A DNA stretch of 64,000 bases from Candidatus Harpocratesius repetitus (GTDB taxonomy: Archaea; Asgardarchaeota; Lokiarchaeia; Sigyniarchaeales; Promethearchaeaceae), in the NCBI GenBank assembly GCA_021498095.1, contig JAIZWK010000001.1, forward strand, positions 1,971,666 to 2,035,665, read 5' to 3'. The first letter of the stretch is position 1. Every line of letters starts with the position of its first letter. The position numbers and the translations under genes are program-made. The notes under the pieces were generated by a model that worked only from the letters and a program-made list of their open reading frames with translations, did not search any database and had not been told where the DNA came from. Shown here piece after piece: positions 9,101 to 18,515 of this stretch.

Positions 9101-11078
9101 ACATATTATTTATAATGGAGATGTTTATGCTTCTCTTCAAAAAATAAAAGATAATTCGATTGATTGTGCAATAACTTCTCCTCCTTATTGGTCACAGCGT
9201 AATTATGGATTTGAAAATCAGATTGGAAACGAAAAAACCCTTGATGAGTATTTTGAAAAATTGCTCTCAATTTATAGCTTATTACGAAAGAAAATTAATA
9301 ATAAAGGTATTTTTTTCCACAATATTGGTGATAAGTACATAAACAAATATGGAAATAAACCTCTTGGTATGATTCCATATAAACTAGCATATTTTATGGT
9401 TCAAGAAGGATGGATTCTTGAAGATATTATTATCTGGTATAAACCCAATCACATGCCTTCAAGTGTAAAAAATAGATTTACGAATACTTATGAACCTGTA
9501 TTTGTTTTTGCAAAAATACCAGATAATTACTATCGTCTGAATAGGAAATTGAATAATTCCTCTAATATCTTAAAAATAAATCTTCAAACAATTTCTTATG
9601 CACATATGGCGACTTTTCCTGAAAAACTTGTTGAAAGTTTACTAAAATTAGGATTACCAAAAAATGCGACTATTTTAGATCCATTTGCAGGAGCCGGTAC
9701 GACATGTAAAGCAGTACAAAATTTGAATGAAAGAAATAACTTCAAAATGAAAAGCATTATGATTGAAGCTAAATCAGATTATGTTAGCATAATGATGAAA
9801 AGATGTAATATTAAAAACGAGAATATTATTGGTACTGATTATATTCCTTATGAAAAGAGAAAAATAATCGATAAAATCTCCGTTTCTTCCAATAATATCA
9901 CTTATGATGATATTAATCCTAAATCTATCATTATAAAACACTTGAAAACGCAAGAAGAATTCAATGAATTTATTCCTAATTTATTTAATAATGATTATTC
10001 TGACAATTTGGATGATGACGGATTACTATTTATTATTTTACCTGATCATGATATTGAAAAAGTATATAGTATTTCAAAGGCAAAAAGATGGATTATTCGC
10101 AATATGCTTGTTATCCCTACAAAAGATAAGAAGGATTGGGTTCCGATCTTTTTTTTAGTTAAAGACACAAAAATGGTTAGATATCAATTTCAAATTGATA
10201 ATATTCGAATTAATCATCTTCATAAAATCGAAGAAAACTGGAGAAAGGTTAATTTTTTAGGTTATAAGGTCATAAAATCACAGTCTATTACGAAAAATCC
10301 GCAAAATGGGATTATTATAAAAGTAATTGGGAAGTATTCCAATGGATTGCCAAAATGGGTGGTTGTAAAGTGGGAAGATTCTTCAAATAGTATAGAGGAA
10401 ATAATTAATCCATCAAAAAAAGCGCCGGAAATTATATTTTTTTGTCCATATTGTAATAAACAACTAATTAAGTATCATTTAAGTCGAAAAAAGATAATAT
10501 GTAGTAAATGCAACAACCTATTATGGAGAAAAGGTGATATTTTTTCCATTCCAAAATTGAAATTGGAACAAAATAAAAAACCACCGATTATCATTTCAGA
10601 AAAAGAAATGAAAATTGTTGAAAAACAAACAAAACGGGATTATAATGGAAAGTTTAAAGATGTAGAGAGAATCAATATGGGTCAATCTCCAGGAGCGCGG
10701 GCTTCTGTTTCTGAACAGTATTTCTCAATGCAACGATATTATAAAGTTAAACAAAGTATGTTTTGTGATTATCTGAATATTCATCGTGAAAATATGGGAT
10801 TATCGAAGAATGAATTAACTAATCTCTTTCCACCTGAATATAAGCATACAGTTGGTCATTGGTTAAGGAAAGATATGGGTGGTTCATTACCGAAGATTGA
10901 AGATTTACTGACATTACAGAAAATTCTACATCTTGATGATGTTTATGTTCAATTTGTAAACCGGTTCGGTTTAAAACTCCAGACTGTAATGGCAAATTCA
11001 AATGGAAAGAACCCTGGCGATTATCTTGAAATGAATATACCAGATCTAAAAGAAATGTTTGAAAAGCTAGTTGATTAA
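9081..11078 (+). CDS. Beta-class DNA methyltransferase with zinc ribbon and C-terminal DNA-binding region
   Basis: DNA amino-methyltransferase of 665 residues. TSPPY lies at residues 32-36 and the SAM motif DPFAGAGTT at 200-208, the permuted beta order. After the catalytic domain come about 250 poorly recognisable residues, a zinc ribbon (C455, C458, C474, C477), and a C-terminal helix-rich region (HRENMGLSKNELTNLFPP...HWLRKDMGG) that looks like a helix-turn-helix for target recognition. The ATG at 9081 lies inside the rrp4 fragment, and no better start exists before the conserved AKHIIYNGDV. Very AT-rich, unlike the fragment it abuts, which suggests transfer. No restriction endonuclease is obvious nearby. 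Confidence 0.85.
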   Translation: MLFLFAKHIIYNGDVYASLQKIKDNSIDCAITSPPYWSQRNYGFENQIGNEKTLDEYFEKLLSIYSLLRKKINNKGIFFHNIGDKYINKYGNKPLGMIPYKLAYFMVQEGWILEDIIIWYKPNHMPSSVKNRFTNTYEPVFVFAKIPDNYYRLNRKLNNSSNILKINLQTISYAHMATFPEKLVESLLKLGLPKNATILDPFAGAGTTCKAVQNLNERNNFKMKSIMIEAKSDYVSIMMKRCNIKNENIIGTDYIPYEKRKIIDKISVSSNNITYDDINPKSIIIKHLKTQEEFNEFIPNLFNNDYSDNLDDDGLLFIILPDHDIEKVYSISKAKRWIIRNMLVIPTKDKKDWVPIFFLVKDTKMVRYQFQIDNIRINHLHKIEENWRKVNFLGYKVIKSQSITKNPQNGIIIKVIGKYSNGLPKWVVVKWEDSSNSIEEIINPSKKAPEIIFFCPYCNKQLIKYHLSRKKIICSKCNNLLWRKGDIFSIPKLKLEQNKKPPIIISEKEMKIVEKQTKRDYNGKFKDVERINMGQSPGARASVSEQYFSMQRYYKVKQSMFCDYLNIHRENMGLSKNELTNLFPPEYKHTVGHWLRKDMGGSLPKIEDLLTLQKILHLDDVYVQFVNRFGLKLQTVMANSNGKNPGDYLEMNIPDLKEMFEKLVD

Positions 11079-11301
11079 AATATTTTTTTGATTGATTTTA
11101 ACTTGATTTTTATTTCATTTTTTAGTTGATTTTATAATAGAAAAGATAATTATACTATCTGTTTGCTTTATTTTATACCAGTCTGAGAAATTTTACAAGC
11201 TTTTGATGGTGCATTAATCAGAAAGTTTTGGGAAAAAAGTCTCGACAATACTGTAAATGATTTTTTGATATAGAAGATATTATAGCAATCAATGATCAAC
11301 A

Positions 11302-12696
11302 ATGATAGGACAGAGAAAAAATTCTCTAATCAAACAAAAGAGCATGGAAAAAATGTCGGAGAATAATATGAAGAATGAACAAAATGTCCTACCGACAACT
11401 GATGAACATCTATCTCAGAAAGAAATTATTCGCATGTATGCGAAGTATGTAAGTAAACCCAAAGCTACTTTCTTTAAAAGTCTAAGTTTGGGGGTTGTAC
11501 AAGGTCGTCGTGAAGGCTTACATTTATATAGTATTTCAGGACACAGAAAAAAAGATCCTCCTATTGATTTACTTAATTGTCGAACCAGTGGTGGTGTATT
11601 TAACTTTGGGCATCGTAACCCTGAATTGATTGCAGCATTGAAAGAAGGCTTGGAAAAAGGGCTGGATATTGGCGATCATCACATGATTAGTGAACAACGG
11701 GCATTATTGGCTCGTGATTTAGCACAAATTTTGCCTGGAAATATCTCAAAAACCCAATTTTGCGTAGGTGGTGGGGAAGCTATTGATTTGGCAATTAAAT
11801 TAGCCCGTGCATTTACCAATCGAAAAAAAATTGTTTCAGCTATTCGTAGTTATCATGGGGTTACTGGATTAGCTATGGCGGCGGGAAATGAACGATTCCG
11901 CGGGCCATTTCATTTTGATTTTCCCGATTTTCAGCGAGTACCGTTTGGAGATCTGGATAAAATGTTGGAAGCTATTGACGAATCTACAGCCGCGGTAATA
12001 TTGGAAACAATTCCTGCAACAGGTGGTATTCTTATTCCTCCTCCAGGATATTTAAGCGCAATAAGAAAACGGTGTGATGAATGTGGTGCCCTTTATATTG
12101 CTGATGAAGTTCAGGCAGGTCTTGGACGAACTGGTGAATTATGGGGGATCTATGGAGGCATTTATCCCGAAGAACGTGTTGAGCCTGATATAATGGTTTT
12201 AGCTAAAGGAATGAGTGCTGGTTTATATCCCATGGCAACGTGTTCCTACCGTCCTGAAATTGAGGCTGTTTTTGAAGAAGATCCATTTTTACATATTTCT
12301 ACTACAGGTGGTTCTGAATTGGGTTGTTATGTAACCCGAAAAATGCTAAGGATGCTCACTGCCCCTGGTTTTTTGGAGAATGTAAAGGTTAGGGGTAATC
12401 AATTGGAGGAAGGATTGCTGTCGATTAAAGAAAGTAGAAAAGATATTATAACAGAAATTAGAGGTCGGGGATTGATGTGGGGTTTAGAATTTATTTCTGA
12501 TCGATTTGGTATTGGTTATACACTTTATATGATTCAAAATGGTGTTTTTGCAGATTATTGCGGTAATAATGAGCAAACAATCAAATTAATGCCACCTTTA
12601 AATTCTACTGAAGAAGAAATTTCTGAAATTCTACGGCGTTTAACTATTGCAGCTGAAAAACTTCCAACCATAAATAAACAAGGAGGAGATAAGTAA
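11302..12696 (+). CDS. Class III PLP-dependent aminotransferase
   Basis: Fold-type I, class III aminotransferase (acetylornithine / 4-aminobutyrate / glutamate-semialdehyde mutase group) of 464 residues. Visible are the cofactor-binding block FCVGGGEAIDLAIKLAR, the active-site stretch YIADEVQAGLGRTG (aspartate to the PLP ring) and the Schiff-base lysine in MVLAKGMSAGLYP. The first 30 residues are poorly conserved and several internal methionines could be the real start. Its stop overlaps the next start by one base, so it is translationally coupled to the kinase-like protein. That partner suggests it works on a phosphorylated or unusual amino compound rather than in arginine synthesis. The substrate cannot be read. 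Confidence 0.88.
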   Translation: MIGQRKNSLIKQKSMEKMSENNMKNEQNVLPTTDEHLSQKEIIRMYAKYVSKPKATFFKSLSLGVVQGRREGLHLYSISGHRKKDPPIDLLNCRTSGGVFNFGHRNPELIAALKEGLEKGLDIGDHHMISEQRALLARDLAQILPGNISKTQFCVGGGEAIDLAIKLARAFTNRKKIVSAIRSYHGVTGLAMAAGNERFRGPFHFDFPDFQRVPFGDLDKMLEAIDESTAAVILETIPATGGILIPPPGYLSAIRKRCDECGALYIADEVQAGLGRTGELWGIYGGIYPEERVEPDIMVLAKGMSAGLYPMATCSYRPEIEAVFEEDPFLHISTTGGSELGCYVTRKMLRMLTAPGFLENVKVRGNQLEEGLLSIKESRKDIITEIRGRGLMWGLEFISDRFGIGYTLYMIQNGVFADYCGNNEQTIKLMPPLNSTEEEISEILRRLTIAAEKLPTINKQGGDK

Positions 12697-13694
12697 TGAG
12701 CATGAAAGGAAAAATGGGAGTATATCTAAGCAAAATTCAGAATGAATCAGGAGAATTTGAAATTCTTCAGCTTTTTGAACGATCTTTAGATACTGTTCAT
12801 CCAGAGAAGGGAGAAATTCCCATAAAATTACTGGGCTTCGGTGAAATCAGTATTGTATTTGAAATCCTTACTGAAGAATTAAACGGTTTGGCATTTAAAC
12901 GCCTACCTCTTTTCGAAAGTGAAACACAAGTGTTGCGACATATTAAAGCTTATCAAGATTACTATTCACTTTTGACTGAGAAAGTAGGGCTTATCATTCC
13001 TGAACAAAAAAGTGTTTGGGTTTATATGAATGAAGAACACACAAAAATTGCACTTTATTGTATTCAGAAAAAAGTACCACCAGAATCCGTTATTAGTTCA
13101 AAATTGGCAACAATCACCCCTGAAGAACTGCGTCCAATTGTTGATTTAATTCTGGCTGAATTAAAAAAAGTATGGTATTATAATAGAGAAAATCAAGATC
13201 AGATTGAGATCGGTTTAGATGGACAAATTTCAAATTGGGCTTATATTGAATCAAATGAAGGTGCTCATGTAGAGTATCTCGATACTTCTACACCACTTTT
13301 TAGAAGATCAGGTGAAGAAGCTATGGAAGTTGCGTTGTTTCTGAAGAGTGCTCCGAGTTTTCTTAGATGGATGTTAAAATCATTAGCCACTGAAGTAGTG
13401 GATCGTTATTACTGCTTGCGGGATGTACTCATTGATTTAATTGCTAATTTTTACAAGGAACAGCGACCTGATTTGATTCCTGCTTTGATTGCTCAAATCA
13501 ATGAATTTATTTCACAAGATCTTTCTGAAATGGCAATTAAGCCAATCTCTGAAGAAAAAGTCGCAAAATACTACAAACATGATAAATTCATTTGGAAACT
13601 GTATCTGGGATTAAGAAGATTCGATCGTTTCTTAAAAACAAAAATTCTTAGGCAGAAGTATGATTTTTATCTTCCTGAAAAAATTAAGCGTTAA
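12696..13694 (+). CDS. Unknown protein coupled to the aminotransferase, possibly kinase-like
   Basis: 332 residues of unknown function. AGGAGGA sits five bases before the start, inside the end of the aminotransferase gene, so the two are coupled. The N-terminal stretch IKLLGFGEISIVFEI followed by LAFKRLPLF resembles a nucleotide-binding loop plus lysine strand of the protein-kinase/aminoglycoside-phosphotransferase fold, and IGLDGQISNWAYIE with VEYLDTSTPLF could stand where the catalytic and metal-binding loops lie. These matches are loose and by eye. No membrane segment or signal peptide. The C-terminus is basic (LGLRRFDRFLKTKILRQKY). The kinase idea is inference; the operon link is what the sequence shows. 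Confidence 0.6.
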   Translation: MSMKGKMGVYLSKIQNESGEFEILQLFERSLDTVHPEKGEIPIKLLGFGEISIVFEILTEELNGLAFKRLPLFESETQVLRHIKAYQDYYSLLTEKVGLIIPEQKSVWVYMNEEHTKIALYCIQKKVPPESVISSKLATITPEELRPIVDLILAELKKVWYYNRENQDQIEIGLDGQISNWAYIESNEGAHVEYLDTSTPLFRRSGEEAMEVALFLKSAPSFLRWMLKSLATEVVDRYYCLRDVLIDLIANFYKEQRPDLIPALIAQINEFISQDLSEMAIKPISEEKVAKYYKHDKFIWKLYLGLRRFDRFLKTKILRQKYDFYLPEKIKR

Positions 13695-13769
13695 TTTATA
13701 AGCATTGATTATTTTAATTGAAGTAATTAAATAATTAACTTTTTTTTTAATGTAGTTTTATCTTAGCCA

Positions 13770-14747
13770 ATGGCTGAAAATGTTCCCCCATCTGAAGTTG
13801 CTCCTAACATAGAAGCAAAGACTGGGATTTCTACACGTTTTCCTTCATATCTTGGAATAATTTTTCTTCTAATCACCACCATTCTTTGGGGGTCTACTTT
13901 TACAATTACAAATCAGATTACTCAGTATGTTTCACCAATGTTTTATATGGCCATTCGCTATTTAATCGGGTTTTTAGTTTTTTTACCCTTCTTTCACCAT
14001 TTTCGCCAAACTAACCTTGAGTTTTGGAAGATCACACTTAAAGCTAGCAGTTTATTATGGGCATCATTTGCGTTACAAACTGTAGGGATCCAATTAACAA
14101 CTGCAGCAAAATCTGCTTTCATTACAGGATTAAATGTGATAATGGTTCCTATTTTTGCAGCACTTATATACAGACAAAAAGTTCGAAAAATCATATGGAT
14201 TAGCACAATGTTAGCGTTGATTGGAATTTCCTTGATGTCGCTATCCGGTCTTAATAGATTTGAATTTGGAGATCTTTTAGTTTTTCTGTGTGATATTTTT
14301 TATGCGTTATATATTTTATTCTTAGAAAAGAAATTGCCTCATGTAGATTTAATTGCTTTTAGTGCTTTTCAACTGGCTTTTCTTTCCTGTTTTTCTTTTA
14401 TAGCTTCATTTATTTTTGAAAACTCATTTTCAAAGTTTAGCCTTTCTTTGATTTCATTAATACAACCTCCATTTGGGTGGTATATTTTATATATGGGCTT
14501 TATTGCTACTTCAGGTGCAACTTTATTTCAAATGAAAGGGCAAAAAATGGTTTCAGCCACTCAGGCTGCAATAATCTATGCTTTAGAACCCATTTTTGGG
14601 GCACTTTTTGCAGTGATTATTGGAAACGAGGAATTAACATGGCAAATTCTTGTTGGAGGAACATTAATAATGGTGGGTATTTTCCTTACAATTGAAATAT
14701 TACCAAAAAATCGCCAAAATCTAATAATACTATCCGAAAAGAGTTAA
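13770..14747 (+). CDS. EamA/DMT-family transporter
   Basis: Drug/metabolite transporter of 325 residues with ten hydrophobic helices arranged as two EamA halves; each half carries the usual helix start (ILWGSTFTITNQI in the first, GATLFQMKGQKMVSATQAAII in the second) and a conserved YALEPIFGALFA near the end. Members export amino acids, nucleosides or other metabolites. It lies 75 bases after the aminotransferase/kinase-like pair on the same strand and may export or import that pathway's compound. The short N-terminal tail is cytoplasmic. Substrate is unknown. Confidence 0.87.
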   Translation: MAENVPPSEVAPNIEAKTGISTRFPSYLGIIFLLITTILWGSTFTITNQITQYVSPMFYMAIRYLIGFLVFLPFFHHFRQTNLEFWKITLKASSLLWASFALQTVGIQLTTAAKSAFITGLNVIMVPIFAALIYRQKVRKIIWISTMLALIGISLMSLSGLNRFEFGDLLVFLCDIFYALYILFLEKKLPHVDLIAFSAFQLAFLSCFSFIASFIFENSFSKFSLSLISLIQPPFGWYILYMGFIATSGATLFQMKGQKMVSATQAAIIYALEPIFGALFAVIIGNEELTWQILVGGTLIMVGIFLTIEILPKNRQNLIILSEKS

Positions 14748-14808
14748 AAAAATAAAAAAAACAAAAATAAAAACAAAGAAGCAAATTTTTAAAAATTTTA
14801 AATAAAAT

Positions 14809-15168
14809 CTAAAAATCTAATTCAACTTGTTTTATATCCACCGATCTTGATTTTCCTTTCCCTTTTTCCTTTGCCATTGCTTTCTTTTTTTGGTGGAGTA
14901 ATTTTATTTTTTCTAATCGCATTTTTTCTTCGTAAGAAATGACTTTTTCAGGAACAATTGTGGGATCATCATCAAAATATCCCAAATCTTTATTAAATTC
15001 AGGTATAAATCCTTCTGAATCGTATAAATTCTCAAATCCCATATGTCCTTCAGGACTGTGAAACGTTGTTTTACTTTTTCGTTTTGGGTGATATTTTGGA
15101 TTGTTCCTTTGCTTTTTTCCGTTTTTACGCGACTTGCTGGTAGAAAGATTCTTTCGTGCCACTCTCAA
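14809..15168 (-). CDS. Small lysine/arginine-rich protein
   Basis: A 119-residue protein I do not recognise. The first 40 residues are strongly basic (KSRKNGKKQRNNPKYHPKRK), the middle is acidic (YFDDDPTIVPEK) and the C-terminal third is lysine-rich with a probable helix (KIKLLHQKKKAMAKEKGKGK). It may bind nucleic acid. Translation most likely begins at a TTG: AGGAGAG stands five bases before it. It is the last gene of the minus-strand polyamine/hypusine cluster, 68 bases after deoxyhypusine synthase, so a link to translation is possible but unproved. Confidence 0.6.
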   Translation of the reverse strand: MRVARKNLSTSKSRKNGKKQRNNPKYHPKRKSKTTFHSPEGHMGFENLYDSEGFIPEFNKDLGYFDDDPTIVPEKVISYEEKMRLEKIKLLHQKKKAMAKEKGKGKSRSVDIKQVELDF

Positions 15169-15236
15169 ATTCTCTCCTCAAGTGCTTATCGTAATAATAG
15201 AATTCGTTCTATAAAATTTTATTTTTTTAGAAATAA

Positions 15237-16247
15237 TCAATCAAGCTTCTTAATACGTTGAAATAGTGCTGTCATTATTAAAGGGAATCCAATTGTGCTA
15301 TCAACCCAAACACTTTGGTGAGTTGCATTTACTGCATATTTACCCCAAGATATGCTTTCAGAAATGGTACAACCCGATAATCCTCCATCATATTGGGTGG
15401 CTGTATGAAATCTTACACTAAAATTGTATCCGTCGAAAACTCGATCTTCTTCTGATTGTCTCATTTGATCTAAGTATGGAAAAATCTGCTGTGCCCAATT
15501 TCGTGGAACTCCGCCTCCTAAAATAATAGAACCTGATTTTTCATGATTTTTAATATTTTCAGCAAAAATTGGGATATCGCCCAATTCATCTATAATGATT
15601 TGATAGTCCTTTCTTTTTCGATATTTCACCAGATTTAATCCTAATTCTGAATCGGAAAGTGCTCCACAATAAATTGGTACATTATATTGAGCTGCTATTG
15701 AAATAAAACTCCTTCCCGGTAATTTTTCTCCAAGAAATTTTAAGAACTCTGAAGGTGTTAGAATGATCTTTTCTCCTGGATTAAAATGAGATTTGATTAT
15801 TTCTAACAATCCATCTTCAGCTAATGCATATCCACTTTCAGGTAAAAATGTATCATAAATTCGGTTAATTCTATGTGCATATAGTTCATGATCATTAACG
15901 AATTCTGATCCAATAAAGTGAGCTTGGTGTGTTGGTTCAGGATCAAATACATTAACTATTGAATGAATTAAATTTGCTCCAGTGCTTACAATGGCATTAA
16001 TTACGCCCAATTCAATACCTTGATTTATTATTTCTTCCATTCCTGCGGGAATCATTGCACCTGCTAAAGTAAGTACTTTAAAGCAGTTTGGTGTATTGAC
16101 CATTTTAGTAAGTACTTCCAATGCATTACCCAAATTTCTCCCTTGGAAAGAACAAGTTTGCAGACCGATCAGTGCATCTTCAACTGTTTTAACACCTTTT
16201 GGATTAAATGGGTGAATTTTTTTATGTAAATAATGATCTTTTTGCAT
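15237..16247 (-). CDS. dys: Deoxyhypusine synthase
   Basis: Transfers the aminobutyl group of spermidine, with NAD, to a lysine of initiation factor aIF5A, the first step of hypusine formation. About 336 residues, the family's usual size. Visible are the NAD-binding LTLAGAMIPAGMEE, the block STGANLIHSIVN, and near the end ESISWGKYA, which contains the catalytic lysine that forms the enzyme-substrate intermediate. A GTG nine bases further upstream is possible, but AGGTGA stands correctly before the ATG at 16247. It follows arginine decarboxylase by 92 bases on the same strand, so substrate supply and use are neighbours. The bacterial-type homospermidine-synthase-like branch is an alternative. 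Confidence 0.87.
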   Translation of the reverse strand: MQKDHYLHKKIHPFNPKGVKTVEDALIGLQTCSFQGRNLGNALEVLTKMVNTPNCFKVLTLAGAMIPAGMEEIINQGIELGVINAIVSTGANLIHSIVNVFDPEPTHQAHFIGSEFVNDHELYAHRINRIYDTFLPESGYALAEDGLLEIIKSHFNPGEKIILTPSEFLKFLGEKLPGRSFISIAAQYNVPIYCGALSDSELGLNLVKYRKRKDYQIIIDELGDIPIFAENIKNHEKSGSIILGGGVPRNWAQQIFPYLDQMRQSEEDRVFDGYNFSVRFHTATQYDGGLSGCTISESISWGKYAVNATHQSVWVDSTIGFPLIMTALFQRIKKLD

Positions 16248-16339
16248 GTCCTTCACCTAAAAACAAAATCCTTGTAAATATAAAAAAGAAAAAGAAGATC
16301 TATAATTATATCTTTAAAATCAGTTAATAATGATAATTT

Positions 16340-16930
16340 TTAAATGATAAAGACGGCTGCTGAAATTACTGTGGTAAATTCACCATCTTTTTCGACAACA
16401 GCCGTAGCAGTATGGGACATCGTTTTGACAATTTTATCACTCATCAAGAAAATTTCACGACGTTTATCATACGCTTCATCAGGATCAAATGGAATTCCCA
16501 AAGTCGATGCTAGCATACTTGCAGCTAGGTCTTCAGCAAAATCGCTGGCAGATTCTTCATCTTGCCCAAAAGAATGATGTTCACTTAAATATCCATAATG
16601 ATTTTCATCTTTAGGTTGGGCTACACCAATGGAAGCTGAGATCAAGCGATTCTTTTCATTTGAACTGTGTTTTGCGAGAACTAAGTAAACAATTTGTCCT
16701 GGTTTTAACATGCCTAAGCCTTGTTCTCGGGGAATCTCCTGACAATTCGGAGGTAATATTGAAGAAACTTGTACTAAGTTTAATGTTGAGATCCCCGCAT
16801 CTCTTAATGCCGCTTCAAAGGATTGGAGTGATTTTTTGGCACGCCCTACTCCTTTCGTGAAGAACACATATTTAGGAATCATTGAGTTGTTCAAGGCATT
16901 TTGAGTTTTAATTTTTCTGTTTTTTATCAC
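16340..16930 (-). CDS. pdaD: Pyruvoyl-dependent arginine decarboxylase
   Basis: Makes agmatine from arginine, the first step of archaeal polyamine synthesis. The proenzyme cuts itself between two serines in VSSILPP (residues 56 and 57), turning the second serine into the pyruvoyl cofactor. Also conserved are FFTKGVGRAKKSLQSFEAAL and the GLGMLKPGQIVYLVLAK strand. Homologues often begin at the internal MIPKYVFF (residue 17, coordinate 16882), so the first 16 residues may not be translated; neither start has a clear ribosome-binding site. It sits between the RtcB-like gene and deoxyhypusine synthase on the same strand. Confidence 0.92.
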   Translation of the reverse strand: MIKNRKIKTQNALNNSMIPKYVFFTKGVGRAKKSLQSFEAALRDAGISTLNLVQVSSILPPNCQEIPREQGLGMLKPGQIVYLVLAKHSSNEKNRLISASIGVAQPKDENHYGYLSEHHSFGQDEESASDFAEDLAASMLASTLGIPFDPDEAYDKRREIFLMSDKIVKTMSHTATAVVEKDGEFTTVISAAVFII

Positions 16931-16989
16931 AAAACATTATCAAAAAAATTTTCTATATTTATTTTGAAGATTGATAAAACTGTAAAAAA

Positions 16990-18207
16990 TTAAATTTTGA
17001 GCACAAATTTTGGTTTTAATTTTAATTCCATCTTTCCCAATTGTAGATCTTCAATTTTATTTACTACTTTCTTACCACGATATGAAAACTGGGTTTCGGC
17101 TACATCACTGAATATAGTAATTGCTTCTTCATTTTCTTGCTCACAGATAAAATATCTCATACCATCAATCTCGAGAACATCCGTAACTCTATTAATGTGA
17201 GAGAGAAGATATCCTCCACCATGAGGAACAACATTAAAGTTCGCAAGATGATGATATACATTATTTTTTTTTGCTCGTTCTTCAAAGCCTAAATTCATAA
17301 TTTGTTCTGAGTTTAGATTTGGTAACGCACTAACAATATACATTGGTAAATCGGATCGAAGTGCTACAGGAAATAATTTCTTTGGATCTTCTGTTATATG
17401 TTGAGATCCTAATAATAATTCCCCATATGTTACTAATCCTTGATGCATTGGATTAGAAATTACTTCGATTTTTCCAAAAAGCATTTCTGCGGCTTTTTTA
17501 CGTTTTTCTGCAGCATACCAATGAGCATATTTGAAAAATTCCATAAATTCCTTTGCATCTGTTCCATCTAAATAAAGAATTGGCCCAAAAGGTGTTTCGA
17601 TTTTTTTACATATATCTCTTAAGTCAGGTGATTTATCATAATATAAACCGGGACCTTTTTCTGTTTTTTGACGTAATTCAGGTACAGAACCATGAATAAC
17701 GAACATATAATTTGGATATTTTGTCGATTCTGAATAGTTTTTCTCAATTTCAAATACATCAATAAAATGGTTTCCTTTTTTGAAGTCCCATTGAATTTGG
17801 ATATTATCAATAAATACTTCTTTTTGAATAATTTTATTGATATTTTGGATGATTTCACTTGGTTCTGGTAAAGTTTCCAAACCACCGACCAACATTCCAC
17901 AAGCATTTGGTTTTGTATCAATAAAGATTAAAGGATCTTTATCATCTCCCCAAGTTAATTTGCCGCCATACCCATATCCATTTTGCCACCTAATCTTATT
18001 TCGAGAAATTGTTTCATCCGGTGTTGAGATAAATGTGGCATTTGGTTCTTTTCCGAGTTGTTCCTGCGCATAATGAATTTTTGCGAGGCCATACTTAAAA
18101 TTCCAGCGACATAATGAAGATGCACCATCTTCAACCCCTAATGAAAAGTAGAATGATTTTGCACGATGAAGCAAATCTACCTTTGACAAGCTCGAAATTG
18201 GTTGCAT
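16990..18207 (-). CDS. Divergent RtcB-like protein (tentative)
   Basis: 405 residues. By eye it follows the RNA-ligase RtcB layout: GYGYGGKL (compare the family's GYGxxIG), then NACGMLVGGL (C103, where RtcB has the metal-binding Cys of DINCGVR), KGNHFIDVFE (N146/H147), VIHGS (H172), YAAEKR (compare AxNYAWANR) and VYHHLANF (H319/H320, compare HNIAK). The ending LKPKFVLKI matches the family's LRPLGVxKG. I cannot find the CHGAGR block with the histidine that RtcB guanylylates, so it may bind metal without being a classical ligase. It heads the cluster with arginine decarboxylase, 59 bases away. No signal peptide. The family call is inference. Confidence 0.5.
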   Translation of the reverse strand: MQPISSLSKVDLLHRAKSFYFSLGVEDGASSLCRWNFKYGLAKIHYAQEQLGKEPNATFISTPDETISRNKIRWQNGYGYGGKLTWGDDKDPLIFIDTKPNACGMLVGGLETLPEPSEIIQNINKIIQKEVFIDNIQIQWDFKKGNHFIDVFEIEKNYSESTKYPNYMFVIHGSVPELRQKTEKGPGLYYDKSPDLRDICKKIETPFGPILYLDGTDAKEFMEFFKYAHWYAAEKRKKAAEMLFGKIEVISNPMHQGLVTYGELLLGSQHITEDPKKLFPVALRSDLPMYIVSALPNLNSEQIMNLGFEERAKKNNVYHHLANFNVVPHGGGYLLSHINRVTDVLEIDGMRYFICEQENEEAITIFSDVAETQFSYRGKKVVNKIEDLQLGKMELKLKPKFVLKI

Positions 18208-18515
18208 TGAACAACTAGAAGGAGATTCATGTTAATAAACATTTCCCTAAAAAAGTGAGCCAAATTTGGTATCTCAAAGAACTTTGAATTTTTGTCAACT
18301 AAAAGAATGAAATGATAACTTTTGTAAGTAGAGATATGAAATTCATATATCGATTATACTTTAATTAATACTAATCAATTATTATAATTTTTTTTCAAAA
18401 CGTTGGAGAAATTTGCACAATGATAGAAAATCTCGCAAATTAATATTATATTATGTAGCAAAGATCATTAAGGTTGGCTCTTCTAAATAGTATTAATAAT
18501 TAGAAGGTAATTAAA
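18208..18515. other. Intergenic region between divergent genes
   Basis: AT-rich spacer between the RtcB-like gene and the HD hydrolase. GAAGGT about eight bases before the HD gene's ATG is a fair ribosome-binding site. Nothing else is recognised. Confidence 0.4.

Noticed and set aside
17619..17921. 100-codon frame on the minus strand inside the RtcB-like gene
   Set aside because: Out of frame with the conserved gene and of unnatural composition; a shadow.
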